A DNA stretch of 64,000 nucleotides from Daedaleopsis sinensis. Lineage: Eukaryota > Basidiomycota > Agaricomycetes > Polyporales > Polyporaceae. The notes beneath the pieces are model-generated. The model worked only from the letters and a program-made list of their open reading frames with translations. It was not told the DNA's origin and did not search any database. Both the position numbers and the translations under genes were made by a program. The stretch spans positions 1,302,001-1,366,000 of the forward strand of contig CM066302.1 in the NCBI GenBank assembly GCA_033807695.1, written 5' to 3'. Positions 33,423 to 46,700 of the stretch are shown piece after piece (position 1 is the stretch's first letter; each line of letters opens with the position of its first letter).

Positions 33423-34451
33423 TCAGAGCAGCACGGCTGCGATCACCAGCGGGAGAACCGCGCCAAGACCGAGCACGACCGTGCGTTCGGCGCTGTTCGA
33501 CCCGGTGCTCCCTCCGGTGGGACGCGCACTTCCGGTAGAAGTGCGCGTCGAAGAAGCCGTCGACGAATTCGAAGTGGGGTCCGGGTCTGTGCCGTTGAGC
33601 CGGATCGCGTTACGCTAGAGCATGGGGCAGTTAGGCGTGCAGTGAGAAGGAGGGTGCGGAGCGGTGGGAGAACCTGGACGTACGACGAATCCGTCCAGGG
33701 TCTCCGTGCTACTCTCGTTCACGTTGATGCCACCGACCCCGCCCTCGGCGCAGAGGTTCGCGTCGTAGAACCAGATCGTAGAGTTATCCGTGATCGGCAC
33801 CTGGAGGTTGGTGATCGCGGTGCCGTTGACGGTGTTGCGGAAGCCGGAGTTGAAGCCGTTGATCGTGGCATTCGTGTCGTGTGCCGGAATACAGGGGCCC
33901 GCGAACGTCGACTGGATAGCGGTGTGGTTCCCTTGAGTGACTGTTGGTGGCGATTAGCATATATAACACAAGAACGGCGCTGGGCGACAGCAGGAACTCG
34001 CATGCATGAGGGCGCACCCGGTTACCGGAGAAGCCAGTCAACACGCGACTATATGCGGAACAATGCCGCAGGGAAGTCGCATGCCACATGTTGAACACCC
34101 CAATACCTCTGCTGGGCGGTTCAGGGGTGTTCATCGTGCGTGAGGAGGGTATTAGGGCCTCCTCATTCTCCCCTATAACGCAGGCCCTGATGCATGTAAA
34201 ATGATACTCACAGTTGAATAAGACCGTGTCGCCAATCTTCGCGGTCACCTCAGGAGGGTTGAAGACAAGAGTCGCATTGTCTGTGGTGTTTCCGCCGACA
34301 GTGATGACAATCTGCTTCGCGAATGCGGCGGAGAGGGCAGAGAGCTGGGACGCGAAGAAAAAGCAACCGCGTCAGGAGCCCGAGTCGTTCTACGCGTCGT
34401 GGCACGACCATTGACACTTACAGCGACGACAGCAGCGGAGAAGGAGCGCAT
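33423..34451 (-). CDS. GPI-tailed cupredoxin-like extracellular protein 1
   Basis: Four exons from ATG at 34451 to TGA at 33423. A signal peptide is split by the first intron (MRSFSAAVVA | LSALSAAFAKQ). The cupredoxin-like part reads IVITVGGNTTDNATLVFNPP, VTAKIGDTVLFNFTQGNHTA, STFAGPC, ITDNSTIWFYDANLCAEG and GVGGINVNESS. A Ser/Thr-rich linker and a hydrophobic end (VVLGLGAVLPLVIAAVLL) suggest a GPI anchor. In copper-binding relatives the last loop is HCxxGM; here it is LCAEGG, so the His and Met ligands are absent while one His (NHT) and the Cys remain. Copper binding is therefore doubtful. An inverted paralogue lies at 38998-39927. The likely site is the cell wall or outer membrane face. Confidence 0.8.
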
Positions 34452-36298
34452 TCTGAACAACCTGACTGGCGGAGGAAGAGAGGATGCGGAGTTGGGTGAG
34501 AGGGAAGAGGAAGAGAGGGGAAGGAGGGAGGGCGGCGAGGACAAGGGTCGAGTGCGCTATTCTTGAGGCCACCGTGAGGCGGGCCTTCCCTTCGCGAACG
34601 TCTGATCGGAGGCAGCCTAGGCCCTCTCTGATTGGCCGGATAAACATCTTCTCGCGATGAAATTATTAGGAATGACGTCGTCCATGCTTCATGCATTCCC
34701 CCGCCAGCGCTTGCACTACCATATGTGGAAGCCCGCAGGTACGCGCGAGAGTTGTGACGTCACGCGTTGAAGATAGCAGGAACTTGAACAACGTCATCGC
34801 GAGTACTAGTGTCGCCCTCCATGTCTGCGTACGGGTAGCTGTGGGCAGAAAGAGCTCGTGTTTCATCAACGTGCTTTATAACTCATACAACCTTCATGCT
34901 TCATGCTCTCTTCATTTCCGCTCCATATGTGGTCTAGGCTGCCGGGTTTTATACGCTCTGAAGATGCACCGTAGCGTGTGATCCATCATATCCGCTCACC
35001 TTCAGTGTTTTGATGGTAGATCCTGGGTGGGGCCGTTGCGAGTAGTAACAGCATGCACCGCCGCACAGGGTACCTCATCGACGTAGTCTGCGGACAGAAG
35101 AGTTAGTAACACGAACGGCGACTCGTCAAAGCTGTTCTAGAGGGGGCTATGTTTAGACTAGGTCAGTGGCAAGTGATATAGATGAAGTGTGTACACTTGT
35201 GCACTGAAATTTGGGGATGTCTCATCGCTGGCACTTGCGGGGAGTAGGACTTGGTAATACGCGATGTTGCGCACGACACGACCAGCATTTCGTGACTGTC
35301 GACGAGTCGGTCGTATAAGATAGGCCCCGAGTTTTCTCCGTCTGTAGTCTAGACATGCTCAATTCAGACTTAACTTGCAGGCGAAATGCAGCTCGTGCTC
35401 CAACGCACGTTATAGCGTGCCGACCAAAATCGTCGTCTGGCTGTTCATGTCGTAGCTCGATGACGGCGGGTGCATGGGCGGCGAATGTACCTGAAGGGGT
35501 ATGGATAGGCGCAGCGTAGCTCTGCAGGGTATCGTTGTCCAGGTCCTTCACAATAGCCTGCCGCTCCACGACCAGCAGGACGGGTGGAAATGGTCCCCTC
35601 ACAGAACCGATCCTCCTATAGCGGCAGGTGACCGGTGACCGTCGCTTTCAATGGAATATTGCTATGCATGACGTCCGAGCACTCAGGAGAACATACATAC
35701 TTAGTTTACCAGCAAGGTTTCACAACCTAGAATCTGGAGCGACCGGCGAAGATTGCGTGACAACTTGACACCTTGCAGAACGGCCGTGCCACGCGCGAAC
35801 AGGAGCAGCATTTATAGTGAGGGCGACATGCAGTAGATGACGCAGAAATTAAACAGGACTCGCCAGTAAGTACTATAGAGTCCAGCTGCGAGACCTAGGG
35901 GCGTGAAGCGTGGATGGAGGAGCCTCAGGAAAAGAACGGGGCTATAAAAGTAAGGGTCCGGTTGGGCAATGCACATGCGGCATAAAAGCTTGCAGGCTGT
36001 GCGTTGAAGTTCAGTACTTCAGTACTAGTAGGTCCTCATCCGAGTCTGCCAGGCTAGTAGTAGGAGAAACAAAGTTCGTGGAGAAGACTCAAGTGATAGT
36101 GTATTAAAGTGTAACTGACATCTAGTCTCAGAACCGGTCTTTCGGAGCTCAAAGCTTCGAGAGAATCCGGGCTAGGGTTTTCATCTCCGCTTCGGGCTCC
36201 GAAACGTCTGGTCGGAATCCGATAGCTTGCTTCCCCTCCCAGTTCATGCACATTGCCAGTGAATCCTCATTCAGTAAAGAGCTACTCACCGACCGACC
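34452..36298. other. intergenic, no gene recognised
   Basis: It should hold promoters for the divergent cupredoxin-like (-) and F-box (+) genes. A minus-strand frame at 35222-35602 has no recognisable motif. Confidence 0.35.
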
Positions 36299-38006
36299 AT
36301 GCCCGCCAGCCCGCTACCGTTGGACATCGTCGAACATATCATCGACAGCTTCGACGACTATCACTCGCTCGCGACCTACGCGCTCGTCTCGCGCGCGTGG
36401 ATCGCACGTTCGCGTTTCCACCTCTTCTCCGATCTCACCTTCACCGCAGAGAACACGGCTAAGTACCGTACCATTAACTGTTGTCCGCCTTCAACTGGAA
36501 CAAGGAACCCGCCAGCGCACCGGCACCGCTGGGCCCAGTTCGTCTCCTTGCTCCACGCAAATCCCCACCTCGCGCTCTACGTCCGCACTCTCACCGTCCA
36601 GGGCTCATGCTCCTCCGGAGGTCCCTGGGCGCCGCGCAGGGTATGGCACGGTAGGGAGACGTTCGACATCACCCTCTTCCTGTCCGTGCGCTCGCTCACG
36701 TTTGTACGGATGGACTTCGAGTCGATGCTGGACCTCGTGCCGCTCATGCAGTCGCTGCCGACCTTGGAAGAGCTCGTGCTCGACGAGCTAACCTTCCCCC
36801 CCTTCCCGGGACACATCCCGACTATCCGTACCAGCGGCTCCGTCGTTCTGCCCAAGCCCGTGCCTACTAGGCTTTCATTGTCTCCCCTAGGCAAACAAAG
36901 TACAGGTCCTATTGAACGGAGGAGAAGACGGCGCCTTCCGACCCCCCACGACCTCGCCGGGACGATCCTGACAAGCGGCCGGCCCCTTACAGACAACCCT
37001 ATGATCGCACACGGGGACTCGTCTTCGTCATCGCCCGCTACAACGGACACTCGCCCCTGCCCCCTCCCTCGACTGAAAAAGTTTAGCTTCTCGACGGTCA
37101 AGAATACTGGGCAGCCACCCGAATGGGAAGAGGAACAGGCGGCAGCCTTCGCCCGCACGCTCCTCGACCGTGGCGCGCTCAGCCCTCTCGCCCTGGAGCT
37201 CTTCTCTCCGGGCGCGACGACAGGCTGGCTCGCCACGCTTCCAGCGCTCGGGAAGTCTCTGCAACACTGCGCGCTGAGCGTCGCAGAGGTGCTCGTCCCC
37301 GACTCGCTCGAGATCGCCCCGCGCACGCTCGAGATCGCCCCGCACGCCCGTAAGCCCCCGTTCCTCCTCCCTCCTTGCACACATGCACTTACAAAGGGCC
37401 CACGTGTCCGTGTCCCCTTTCTCTGTAGGCGAAAACATAACCCGCGTCTGCGCCGCGCTTCGCGCGCTCCCCGCCCTGCGGTCGCTCTGCCTCGAGTACG
37501 ACGCGGACGAGGCGACGGCGTACGGGTCGATAGCTCGCCGAGCTCACTGCTTCCTCCCGGCCGCTCCCCGCCCCCCGCTCTTCCTAACCGCTCTTTGCGA
37601 CGCGCTCTGCACGCCCCTCCGTCGCCCCTCATACGCGCACGCAGCGGCAGAATATCCCTGCCCGCTCCTGGAGAGGCTCGCGTTCAGGATTCATGCGCCA
37701 GCGGCGAGTCTCTTGGCGTGCGCGCCGGCGGTCTCCAACCTCGCACGCAGGCTCCTCTTCCCCGCGCGTGCACCCGGGCCCCATGCCGGAGACACCGACG
37801 GGCGGGTGCGGGAGTGCGAGGGCGCGTGCCCGAGGCTTCGGCAGGTGGCTGTGGCCGTGTTCGAGCCGCGGACGCGGCGTCCCCTGTACGGGCCGCAGAG
37901 GAGCCGGTTGGGCGCGGTGCAGGCGTTGTTCGCGCCGTTTGAGGCGGCGGGCGTGCTGGTCGAGGTCCGGGTGGAGAAGCCTGTGGACTCGGGGCTGTTG
38001 TTGTGA
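36299..38006 (+). CDS. F-box-like / leucine-rich protein
   Basis: The protein opens with an F-box-like helix set (PLPLDIVEHIIDSFDDYHSL, then ATYALVSRAWIARSRFHLF), which in this family recruits SKP1 and so links a target to a cullin ubiquitin ligase. Poorly conserved leucine-rich segments follow (LFLSVRSLTFVRMDFESML, LVPLMQSLPTLEELVLDELT, VCAALRALPALRSLCLEYD), and the end reads AGVLVEVRVEKPVDSGLLL. One intron (about 37350-37428) joins IAPHA to RENITRV in frame. The total is about 540 residues. A 21-base direct repeat at 37311-37348 doubles the peptide LEIAP. Many such single-copy or expanded F-box proteins occur in agaricomycetes; the target is unknown. The gene sits between the two inverted cupredoxin-like paralogues. 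Confidence 0.72.
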
Positions 38007-38322
38007 GGGGAGGCATGTCCTCGTGACTTCGTGCTGTGTCGAGTTTGACAACTCCCGAGAGCACGACTCTACCCGGTGGACGGTTGTACAGCGCCCCCCA
38101 TGGGTGTATGAGATCCTTGAGAGTCAGCGTTGTTGTCAACTCGGCATTTCATCCGGTAGGATTTCGCCGAGTCCATTTCCGCGGGTTCTTTTTGCCATCA
38201 TGACCGCACATGGTGCATCTCGTAGTGGAAAGACGGTGCTCCTCAATTACAGTGACTGACTCCTTATTGACCCAGTGCACACCTGTAGTCAGTTCAGTGA
38301 TCGACTTGCCATTGTTTCTTAG

Positions 38323-38505
38323 ATGCTGATGCAGCTAGCGATGCTTGACCATTGGCTTCCCAACCTCCATTCACCCAGTCTCCGACTCTTCTCGATCCTC
38401 AACACCGACTACCTCTACTCCGACACGCTCACCCCCATCCCTCGTCTAGAGCATCTCACCCTTCACAAGGGATCAGACTATCAGGACATATACATTCTGT
38501 GCTGA
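38323..38505 (+). pseudogene. possible F-box/LRR gene fragment
   Basis: A 60-residue frame reads LDHWLPNLHSPSLRLFSILN and IPRLEHLTLH, similar in style to the leucine-rich part of F-box proteins of this group. It has no start context and no continuation. It may be a relic of an F-box paralogue or chance. Confidence 0.25.
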
Positions 38506-38997
38506 CCCAGAGCTATCGACCGCAGCGCAAGACCGTCCGAGGGGAGGAATCTCCATCTCGGGCACGCGTGGGCGCGTTCCTCGCGGGGGGGAGGACATCC
38601 GGTCTGCGACCGAGATCCTCTCTAGACGTGAGCTATCCCCCTGACGCATCGTCCGCAAACAGAAGCAGCCTGATCGTCAAGGTGTACAGCGGTATTCCGA
38701 AATTTGACCTCGATCTGAGTCGTCATCGAGCTCCGCGCCCACCACCTTCAAGTCGGGACTCGACCTGGACAGGGCTGAACATTTCCATTCCACACTGCTC
38801 ACTCACTCCAATCTAAAGATACCGGTAACCCAAAGTCCAGTGAAATAATGGAGGATGAAGCCGCTGGGAAGGCCCGGATAAGTGTTGAATGATATGGAAG
38901 GTCGAGGACACAGTATATGTACACCTTCTCTCCTATACCCTCCTTGTTGACCCCACGATAACATTCACGACTGAACGACCCACGCTCCAGCCCACGA

Positions 38998-39927
38998 TGT
39001 ACTCAACCCTCTTTCTCTATGCTATAGCGCTCGTATGGGTGAGCCCGTGGATCTGGTCACGTCTCTACACCGTCCATACTACGCCAACACTCACACTGCC
39101 TCATTGCTATTGGCAGCTATCCACAATACATGTCGCACGAACAGCAAATAATGTGTTCATCAACGTCGGCGGCTCGGATCCCATGAGCATTTTTGACCCC
39201 CCAACGGTCACTGCTGACGTCGGGGATACCATCATCTTTAATTGTGAGTGCTACTCAGCAACTCCCTTGCGACTCCGGTCCATCCTACGCTATAGTATCC
39301 CCACATCTCCCGCCGAGTCGCTCAGCCGTAGTGTTGTACTGACCTGACTTTCACTGCCAGTCACCGATGGGAACCACACCGCAATCCAGTCCAACTTCAC
39401 GAGCCCATGCGTCGCGGTGCACGACGTGAACAAGACGCTGCACATCTACGGCTTCAACTCCGGCGTCCACGACACCAAGAACGGGACTGCGCCCTCGACG
39501 TACGGCGTCCTAGTCACGGACAACTCGACGATGTGGTTCTTCGACGCGACGACGTGTGGAGACGGCGGCGTCGGTGGCATCAACCTCAACTCGAGCAGCG
39601 AGGAGACGTTGGACGGGGCCAGGGTGAGTCAGCCTTATCCGCTCGCGCTAGGCGCCTCGCCGCCGTCGGCGTGTTATCATGCATCGCCCGAAGAGGGCTG
39701 CAGCGTGCTGATGCCGCCCCCCGTGTTCACAGAACAACGCGATTCGATTCAACGGCACAAATGAGACGACGACGAGCAGCTTCCATGCGACAGGGACACG
39801 GCCAGCCACGGCGAGCTCGACTCGGACAGGGAGGACGGGCTCCTCGAGCGGTGCGGCGGCCGAACGCACGGTCGTGCTCGGAATAGCCCTTGCGATTCCG
39901 TTGGTGATCGCGGCGGTGACCCTCTGA
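38998..39927 (+). CDS. GPI-tailed cupredoxin-like extracellular protein 2
   Basis: Paralogue of the gene at 33423-34451, in opposite orientation. The first intron splits the signal peptide in the same place (MYSTLFLYAIALVW | LSTIHVARTANN). Then follow VFINVGGSDPMSIFDPPTVT, DVGDTIIFN | FTDGNHTAIQSNFTSPC, VTDNSTMWFFDATTCGDG and GVGGINLNSSS. The third intron comes after ETLDGAR, and the last exon has a Ser/Thr linker and the hydrophobic end VVLGIALAIPLVIAAVTL. All three intron positions and phases match paralogue 1. The last ligand loop is TCGDGG in place of HCxxGM, so both paralogues share the ligand loss. A GPI-anchored surface protein is the best inference. Confidence 0.8.
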
Positions 39928-41421
39928 GGGTATCGCCGCACTACGTCCTGGCCCGCTGGGCCGCTCCCTTCTGCGCACAGAACTTGGACGGACGACCTCT
40001 TGATCATAGACTTTTTTCGGACATTGCTGGAGGCTGACTCGGGGCCGTTCGGGGATAGGGTGTTGTGCTTCCAGCTCGTACGTATACCTGCCTGCGCACG
40101 GACACATTGCTACAGTAGTCGCTACGACTCCGACACGACGCGCACGATCACGAATGGACGTTTATTTCCACCTTCGACCGAAGCTTCCTCAGCTTTGTCG
40201 GTTCCCACTGTCCTCGGACTCCGGGGCGTTGGTGCCGACCTTCGCTGTTCACGTCACTGCTGCTGTAAGTGACCTATCCGACATTGATCCTACACTTCAT
40301 CACTGCCAGCCTACTAGTAGCACTAGTGTCCGCGATACTTCGATTTGCGTCACGCGTCAGGGAGACAGGTCCTTATTGAACATGTATGCGGCATCGGATA
40401 CCACGTAGATGGACGCTTACATGGACCCCGTGCAGACTGTACGTGAGGCCTCCCAATGTTCTTTGACGTCTTCTCGTTTCCTCCGAGGCGATGTCCAGCG
40501 GTCGTGTCGGGCTGCCGCCAACTCCAGCTTCGATCGTCTCGCAGTCCGCCCCTCCACATCGTCACCTCCAGCCTATAGGTATGGTTGTCGACGTATGTCC
40601 GTTCGAGTAGCAGCAAGGGATAAGTATGTAGTAGTGCGAGACGGTGTTCAATATGCACGCTCTACATGGGTACTGGGGCCCCAACTCGGGGCCGCCGGCG
40701 CCGCTGTCACGCATTTCCTCAACCTGAACGTAAGGGCGCAAGGTACCACGTCGGCCGTCGCTTTCCTGGCCCGCTCTCCGCCCTCTCGCCGGACACGGAT
40801 CTAGTTAGCACACTCCGACCGAGAAGTCGGTTATGATCGGGGACTTCGCGGGCTTCGAAGTCGATGGCGCGAACCTCGGACTCCGAGTCGGCCGCTCGAG
40901 GCACACGCGATCTAGTGCGATGCTATCGGTGGGAGAGGGAATCGGGGCGGACAGTGGACGGATCGCCGCCGGTTCATCGAGTAAGGTTCGCCGTCGAGGA
41001 CGTGGCGCGGAGGGGACATTTGGAGGCTGTTCTTGCTGTGTCGCATTGGGTTCCGTATCGCTGCACGGAAGCTTCTTGTTAGGGGAAGCCTCCGTGACTG
41101 ATTCTCGGTGGCGGAATTGGAAGACGGGACGTGTCAGTGAATGCGGTAGCGTGAATATGTGCGGCACGGCCTGTGATGGCCATGAGAAGGATTGATATAT
41201 GTGAGTGTTCCTGACTGGGAAAAACCTCAGGTTAGTTAGCACAAGGGACGAGAGGCCGGAGCTCTACCTTGACATTCACTTGTGCGAGTCTAGCCTTTAC
41301 AGATGAGTATATACGGGAAGAAATAACGGGGGTACAGGTTTGAATCCGATGGTTAACGAAGGTATTGTAGCGAGAACTCGCAATATCCGTGTCAAGTCCT
41401 ATTGGCCTACACCCGATGTCC
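39928..41421. other. intergenic, no gene recognised
   Basis: Frames at 40805-41242 (-) and 40409-40804 (+) overlap each other and carry no recognised motif. Confidence 0.35.
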
Positions 41422-43710
41422 TCACTGCCGAGCTGTGATCATCACCGGAAGCCGGGGCCGAGAGCCTACTAGATAGTCCTTGAAGTCCCTCTCGTACTCC
41501 CTGGGGTCGTAGCCTTCACTGAACCGGAAGCAGAAGCGCTGAAGGAGAGCGCAAACCACGATGCGCATCTCCATCAGCGCAAAGTTCTTTCCGACGCAGT
41601 TCATGGGTCCATGCGAGAAGGGCATGTAAGCGTCTGTGTTATGCACGAAGCCTTCGGGACGTTCATGTGGGAAGGTGTGAGACGTCCGAGATGTGGTCGC
41701 TTCATGCGAGGAGATAATCCACCGGCCAGGCCAGAAATCCTCGGGCAAAGGATAGAAGTTGGTGGCATCGCGGTGTAGAGAGTACGCGTGCACCCAGAAC
41801 GCAGTGCCAGGGGGAAGGTACCTGATAGTCAAGCCAGAGATGCCATGCTATTAGCGTTCAGACTTTGCGTAGAGAGCCCTGATAAACCCTCACAGTGAGC
41901 CTACAGTCACTCCGTCATGGTCTGTAGGTATCTTGCGCTGAGAGCCTCCTACACCCGGCGGGAAAAGCCGCATCGTCTCGTTGCTACCAGAGAAAAGAAG
42001 GTATGAGAAGAGGACGTGGTAGCTGATCATCGCACTCACATGACCGCGTCTAAATACTTCATCTCCCGGTGGAACTTGGTGTTGTAAACGTCGACGCCGG
42101 GTGGATAGAAGCGGTCGACCTCGTGCTGGAGCAGCTTGTATGCCTCCTGATGAGACAGTAGACAAAAGAATAAACTGGTGAGGGCTCCCGCGACTGTGTC
42201 CGCGCCACCAACGATTGCGAGAATCCCGTCGCTAACCACCTGCGACTTTGGGGGTGGAGAGACGTCCGGTACATCCTCGAAGTTCTGCAAGCGCGTGTAT
42301 ATCAATAAGCAACGTCTGTCTGCACAGAAAGCTTGAACGAACGAGATAATGGAAGAGGTCTCGGTTTTGTGTCCCCCGCCCGATGCGTTGCTCAGTAAGC
42401 TCGTGACACTTTGTCATGAGGGTTTTGACTGGTCGAGTTGCGGCGGGGATGTAGCCAAAGTAGACCCCGAGCCACGGGACATGTCCAAAGAACGTCATCG
42501 CGCTGAACGAGCTATCATTAGTGACTGCCAGAGCGTAGAAGAAAGAAGAACGTACGCCATTCCTGCGCTCAGTATAGACCATATGTTGCTTTGATCGCCG
42601 TCGCGGAGCAGCTCCGACCCACCGCCGAAGCTAGAGAGCCGTTTCGTGAGATCGCGGGTGATGAGAGGTGTAGCTGCGAACGTACGTCATATCGCACATC
42701 GCATCGTAACTTGCCCATGGTCCTTAGCATCAGGTACATGATGACATAGATGCATGAACTCACGACAAATAGTCCAACCACGTTTCTAACCGCACGTCCT
42801 TACCATCGTGGTCTTCCAGGCGCTGTACCAGCTGTTTTGCGCGGGCACATACCAAGCCCTCGTATCCCGCGACTGCGTTGGAGCTGAATGCCCGATTCCA
42901 GGCCCGTCGACGGTGCAGGTGAGTCTGTACATCTTCGATCCCGAGCATCGGCAAGTCCTCTGTGGTTAGCATGCGGCCGATAGCATCTGAAATACAAGGA
43001 GTGTCGGAGGATCAGAGTACGCACTTGTGCGAAGAGCTGAAAGGAAAGCTGGACGTACGAGGGCCTTTCGGGACGCCTTTGGGCCCGAGCAGCGCCATCA
43101 CAACAGATGGGTCTCTGATGGAGAGCTCATTCGGACCTTCGTGACCGTGGACAATCCGAGAGGTGTGGTCGTGGGATGGTAGGTCGAGTCAAATAATAAG
43201 AGGAGAAATCAGTCCATGATGCGGTCTTCATGTAAATTCACCAACATACCGATGCGTACTACATCCCCGTACCGCTCGTGTTGGGCTTTGTAGTAGCGGT
43301 GTTGGTAGCCTGACCGCGAGATAATGGCCATCCATAGCTTGGAGACCTTGCAGCCGAGTGGGCCGGGGTAACGAGCGAGCGGGTGCAGAGGAGACAATCG
43401 GTAGACCAGTATAGCGAGGGAGAGAGTGATCCAGTAGACAATGACAATGTAAGATAGCAGGAAGGGGCGGTCGGATTGTTGAGGTGTGAGGAACAGCACA
43501 AGAGCAGGTGGAATCAGAAGGAGCGTTAGATGAGTGCAGATGCTGTACGTTTCATGACGTCGGAAAATTTGCTGAGCGACCTGAATGCGCGGAAGTCAGA
43601 GTCAAGCAGTGGCGTGAAGACGAATCTACACTCACAAGGGCAAAACATACTGCCAGAGAGACGGTGCACCCGTACGGATAGTCGACGAAGGCAAAGGTAA
43701 GGAGCGGCAT
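41422..43710 (-). CDS. cytochrome P450 monooxygenase, second type
   Basis: ATG at 43710 opens MPLLTFAFVDYPYGCTVSLA; after an intron follow further hydrophobic helices (LLLIPPALVLFLTP, FLLSYIVIVYWITLSLAILV) and RYPGPLGCKVSKLW. Such an N-terminus with several membrane segments is typical of a basidiomycete P450 group different from the one at 4156. Further marks are GPNELSIRDPSVVMALLG, the C-helix region THLHRRRAWNRAFSS, I-helix IVGGADTVAGALTSLFF, K-helix NETMRLFPP, DFWPGRWI, and the haem loop FSHGPMNCVGKNFAL. It ends PRLPVMITARQ at 41422. About nine introns can be placed and I see no break. The substrate is unknown; no other pathway genes sit nearby. Confidence 0.87.
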
Positions 43711-46700
43711 GGTGACCCTGATGGCAGTGGTTCACAGTGAAGGAGGGTGGGATCGATATGGAGGCGAGATTTGTGAGCTTCTCTGGGCGACTCGAGTAGA
43801 AAAATTCGATGGTGCTGATATATGGTCCTGTCGCGGCGGACAGCTGACTGCTGACATCTATCGGACTTTTCAGTTTTGCACCACATTTTCGTTTCTAGGC
43901 CTTTACCTCCTTGCCGGCGTTCGACGGAGACGGTCCGGAGAGGCAGTGAATCTATCAATACCACACCTGTGCGTCGGCCCAAGTGACGTCGTCTCCTGGA
44001 GGAGAAGGATCGCTGAGTGGGCGACCTCTTTGTCATGGTGCCGGCTGAGGTCTCGCCGGTGTCCGAACTAGGGAGAGACCCTGATAATCGTACGCAAGTC
44101 GCCACCATCATAGAGGTGTAGCTCACAATTGGCAGTCTGCGTGCTATATGGCAGCACCCTGGGGGGCGTAATCGAGAGCGTTACTGGTGAACATTTGAAC
44201 CATAAGGCAATCGAACGCTACTCATGGGCAAAGAGCCACTGACTGAGCATGTGGCATATACTGGCAGGCCAAGCCTACGGGGACACCACATCCAATCAGT
44301 GAGTAATATGCCGCTTAGCATACGCGGCGAGGGTACTCACCATAGCACCCGTTCTATATTTGACCGCAAACCGACCCCGGACTTCAATTCGATGGCCATA
44401 CTGGATCGGAGATGGACGAGATCGCTCATGGGGAGCATATGGCAGGCACATGGGCGGGGTGGTCGCACGGTACTCGTGGCATACTAGGCAGTCGCTCAGA
44501 TGAGTCACGAGTAGCGAATATCTGTCAAACTAGCTGTGGTGCGGTATAAGTACACACGGCTCGATGCCGCAGTGAGCGGTTAGTACGAGCGTGAGAGAGC
44601 GCAAGACCTTGCAGAACGCTTGCGTCGATTAAGCCTGACTCTGGTATGGGTCATTCAGAAAATGAAATCCGGTCCGTGGATTTGTTCCCTAGAGCTTCAC
44701 TCACGATAATACCAGGGCCGAAGTTGCGGATACTTGAGAATTGATTTTGAGAACCGGAGGATACGGTTCGGTTCGATACACCGAGTCTCGGTCAACGGTG
44801 ACATCCCGGCGCGTGAGCTATGCATTTTGGTACCCTGTTGGTTCATCGGCCAAATAATTATGAGGGTTCGACGTGTAGCTCTTCAAGGCATCACTCCGCG
44901 AGGACGAACTGAAGGATTTCGGGTAGGTATGGATATGTTGTACAAATCAGATCGATCCAGGACTTCTTGGAAGGCGTCGCGGCTGGTATGACAGGAAAAG
45001 GCGGCATCAGTGGCACATCGTAGCGGAGCGAGTGCGGTACCCTGGCCGGGTGTAGTGATTGCACGCTATCCGCACAGCGTTAGACAACCATGTCAAGTGG
45101 CTAGTCTAGCAGGAGGTCGCAGACTAATTCCGATGCTATTAGTCGGACCACGGTTCGGAGGAGGGGCGACGGGAGTATCTCCGACCACTGATGATTGGTC
45201 GTGTCAACAGGACGATCGGAGATAACATGAGTCTCTCCGCATCAAATGCCCTAGTATCCTTGTGGAAGCGCGTTGCTGAAGTGAATGGAGATCCGACGGC
45301 CGAGCCATAACAAGCTGATGCGGTAAGGGAGGGAGGAATTCGGCCGCATTCTTCCGGTGAGTACACCTCCGGCCTCGCATACATCAGTATTGCTTTAGAG
45401 ACTACATAGATCGGAGGACTCACGGCTCGTACCAAAACTCCACAGAGATTTCGCATCGTGTGTACCATTACGGCTTCTCTTCATCGACCCTAGTGTCGGC
45501 CCGATCCTCCATCACCGATGCATACAAGATCCTTCTCCGGATGTTATACCTGCGGAGGTGGATGCGGCCCCGCTAGAGCCTTTCGTCACGCACCGGCTCC
45601 GGACGGGATGATAGAATTCGGGTTCGGTTCGGATTCATGCATGCAAGAGAGTGGCCCTACTCATGCTCTTGTCAGCAGAGTCTGTCATCGGCTTTGAGCC
45701 ATCCGCTACACAGCGATTCAACTGAAGTCTAGTAACATCGCCGCAATGCGGACTGTTCTCTCCACTATCGAGTTTCCTGGCAGTGCTGAGACAATGTGTA
45801 AGCTAGTAAACTCTCGGCAGTGATGATATTCGGTGTTGCACTTGCAATAGGCCAAGCGGTAGTGCTTGATTTTCAACTTGAAGTTGCAGAAGGCATCCCA
45901 GATTTTCTGCGAGAAAAGCCTCCACAATCGTGACAGCGCAAGTCGCAGTAGCTGCAAGCCGGTCGCATTCTTGTCGGAAAGCCATTTATTGAATGAGAAA
46001 GGGGGTTCACTCACTCACTATATAACTGGGCCTCCCTGCATGAGTGCTCATCTGGAGCGAACGTTTGGGACGAGACAAACGCGTGACATCACGCGTTCGT
46101 GACACTTGGAAAACTTGGCTTCAGTCGGCTTCACGCTCGTATCATCATATCCAACGCCCTATATAGGGTAATCGCATAGACGGCTGCACACGCTTCGCAA
46201 TCACAATACTGACTGTCGTGAACGAGAGGAGATAAATCCGGATATGCAACCATGATAGCCACCTCAGACTCGGATTCTCAGGTCCTTGACATGATTTACC
46301 ATTGCCGTTCGTCTCCTCTGCCATGGCCTTTTGTGAATATTGACTCTTATGGTTTTTGCAGCTCACCAGAGTTGTTCAATCCCGACGGTGCAGGCCGCCT
46401 CGCCTGTAGAGGAACCGTGAAAAACTGCTAGATATCACTTGAGTACGTTGGATCAATCATCGATGCACCCAGTGATGACATCTCGAAACGTTCAGCCAAG
46501 TCAGAATGAATCAGCCCACCACAAGACGATATGAGTAGACTTAGCGGTGTAGGCATCCAGAGTGTCACCGAGTATACAGTGCGTACTAGTAGTCGTGGTT
46601 CAAGACCTCGAGTAAGTAACCCCGGCGCGTAACTGAGTGGTGAGCAAATAGAGACAAACACGCGCCTCAGCGGGCGCTAGACGAGCTGAGCGCTTCAGCG

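Noticed and set aside
35222..35602. 126-residue frame on minus strand
   Set aside because: No family motif, no intron signals and no paralogue in the window.
40805..41242. 145-residue frame on minus strand overlapping one on plus
   Set aside because: Both strands are open; neither shows a motif or start context.
45718..46014. 98-residue frame MSEPPFSFNKW..
   Set aside because: The TATATAG is only about 10 bases upstream of the ATG. Content is not recognised, so support is too weak for a gene call.
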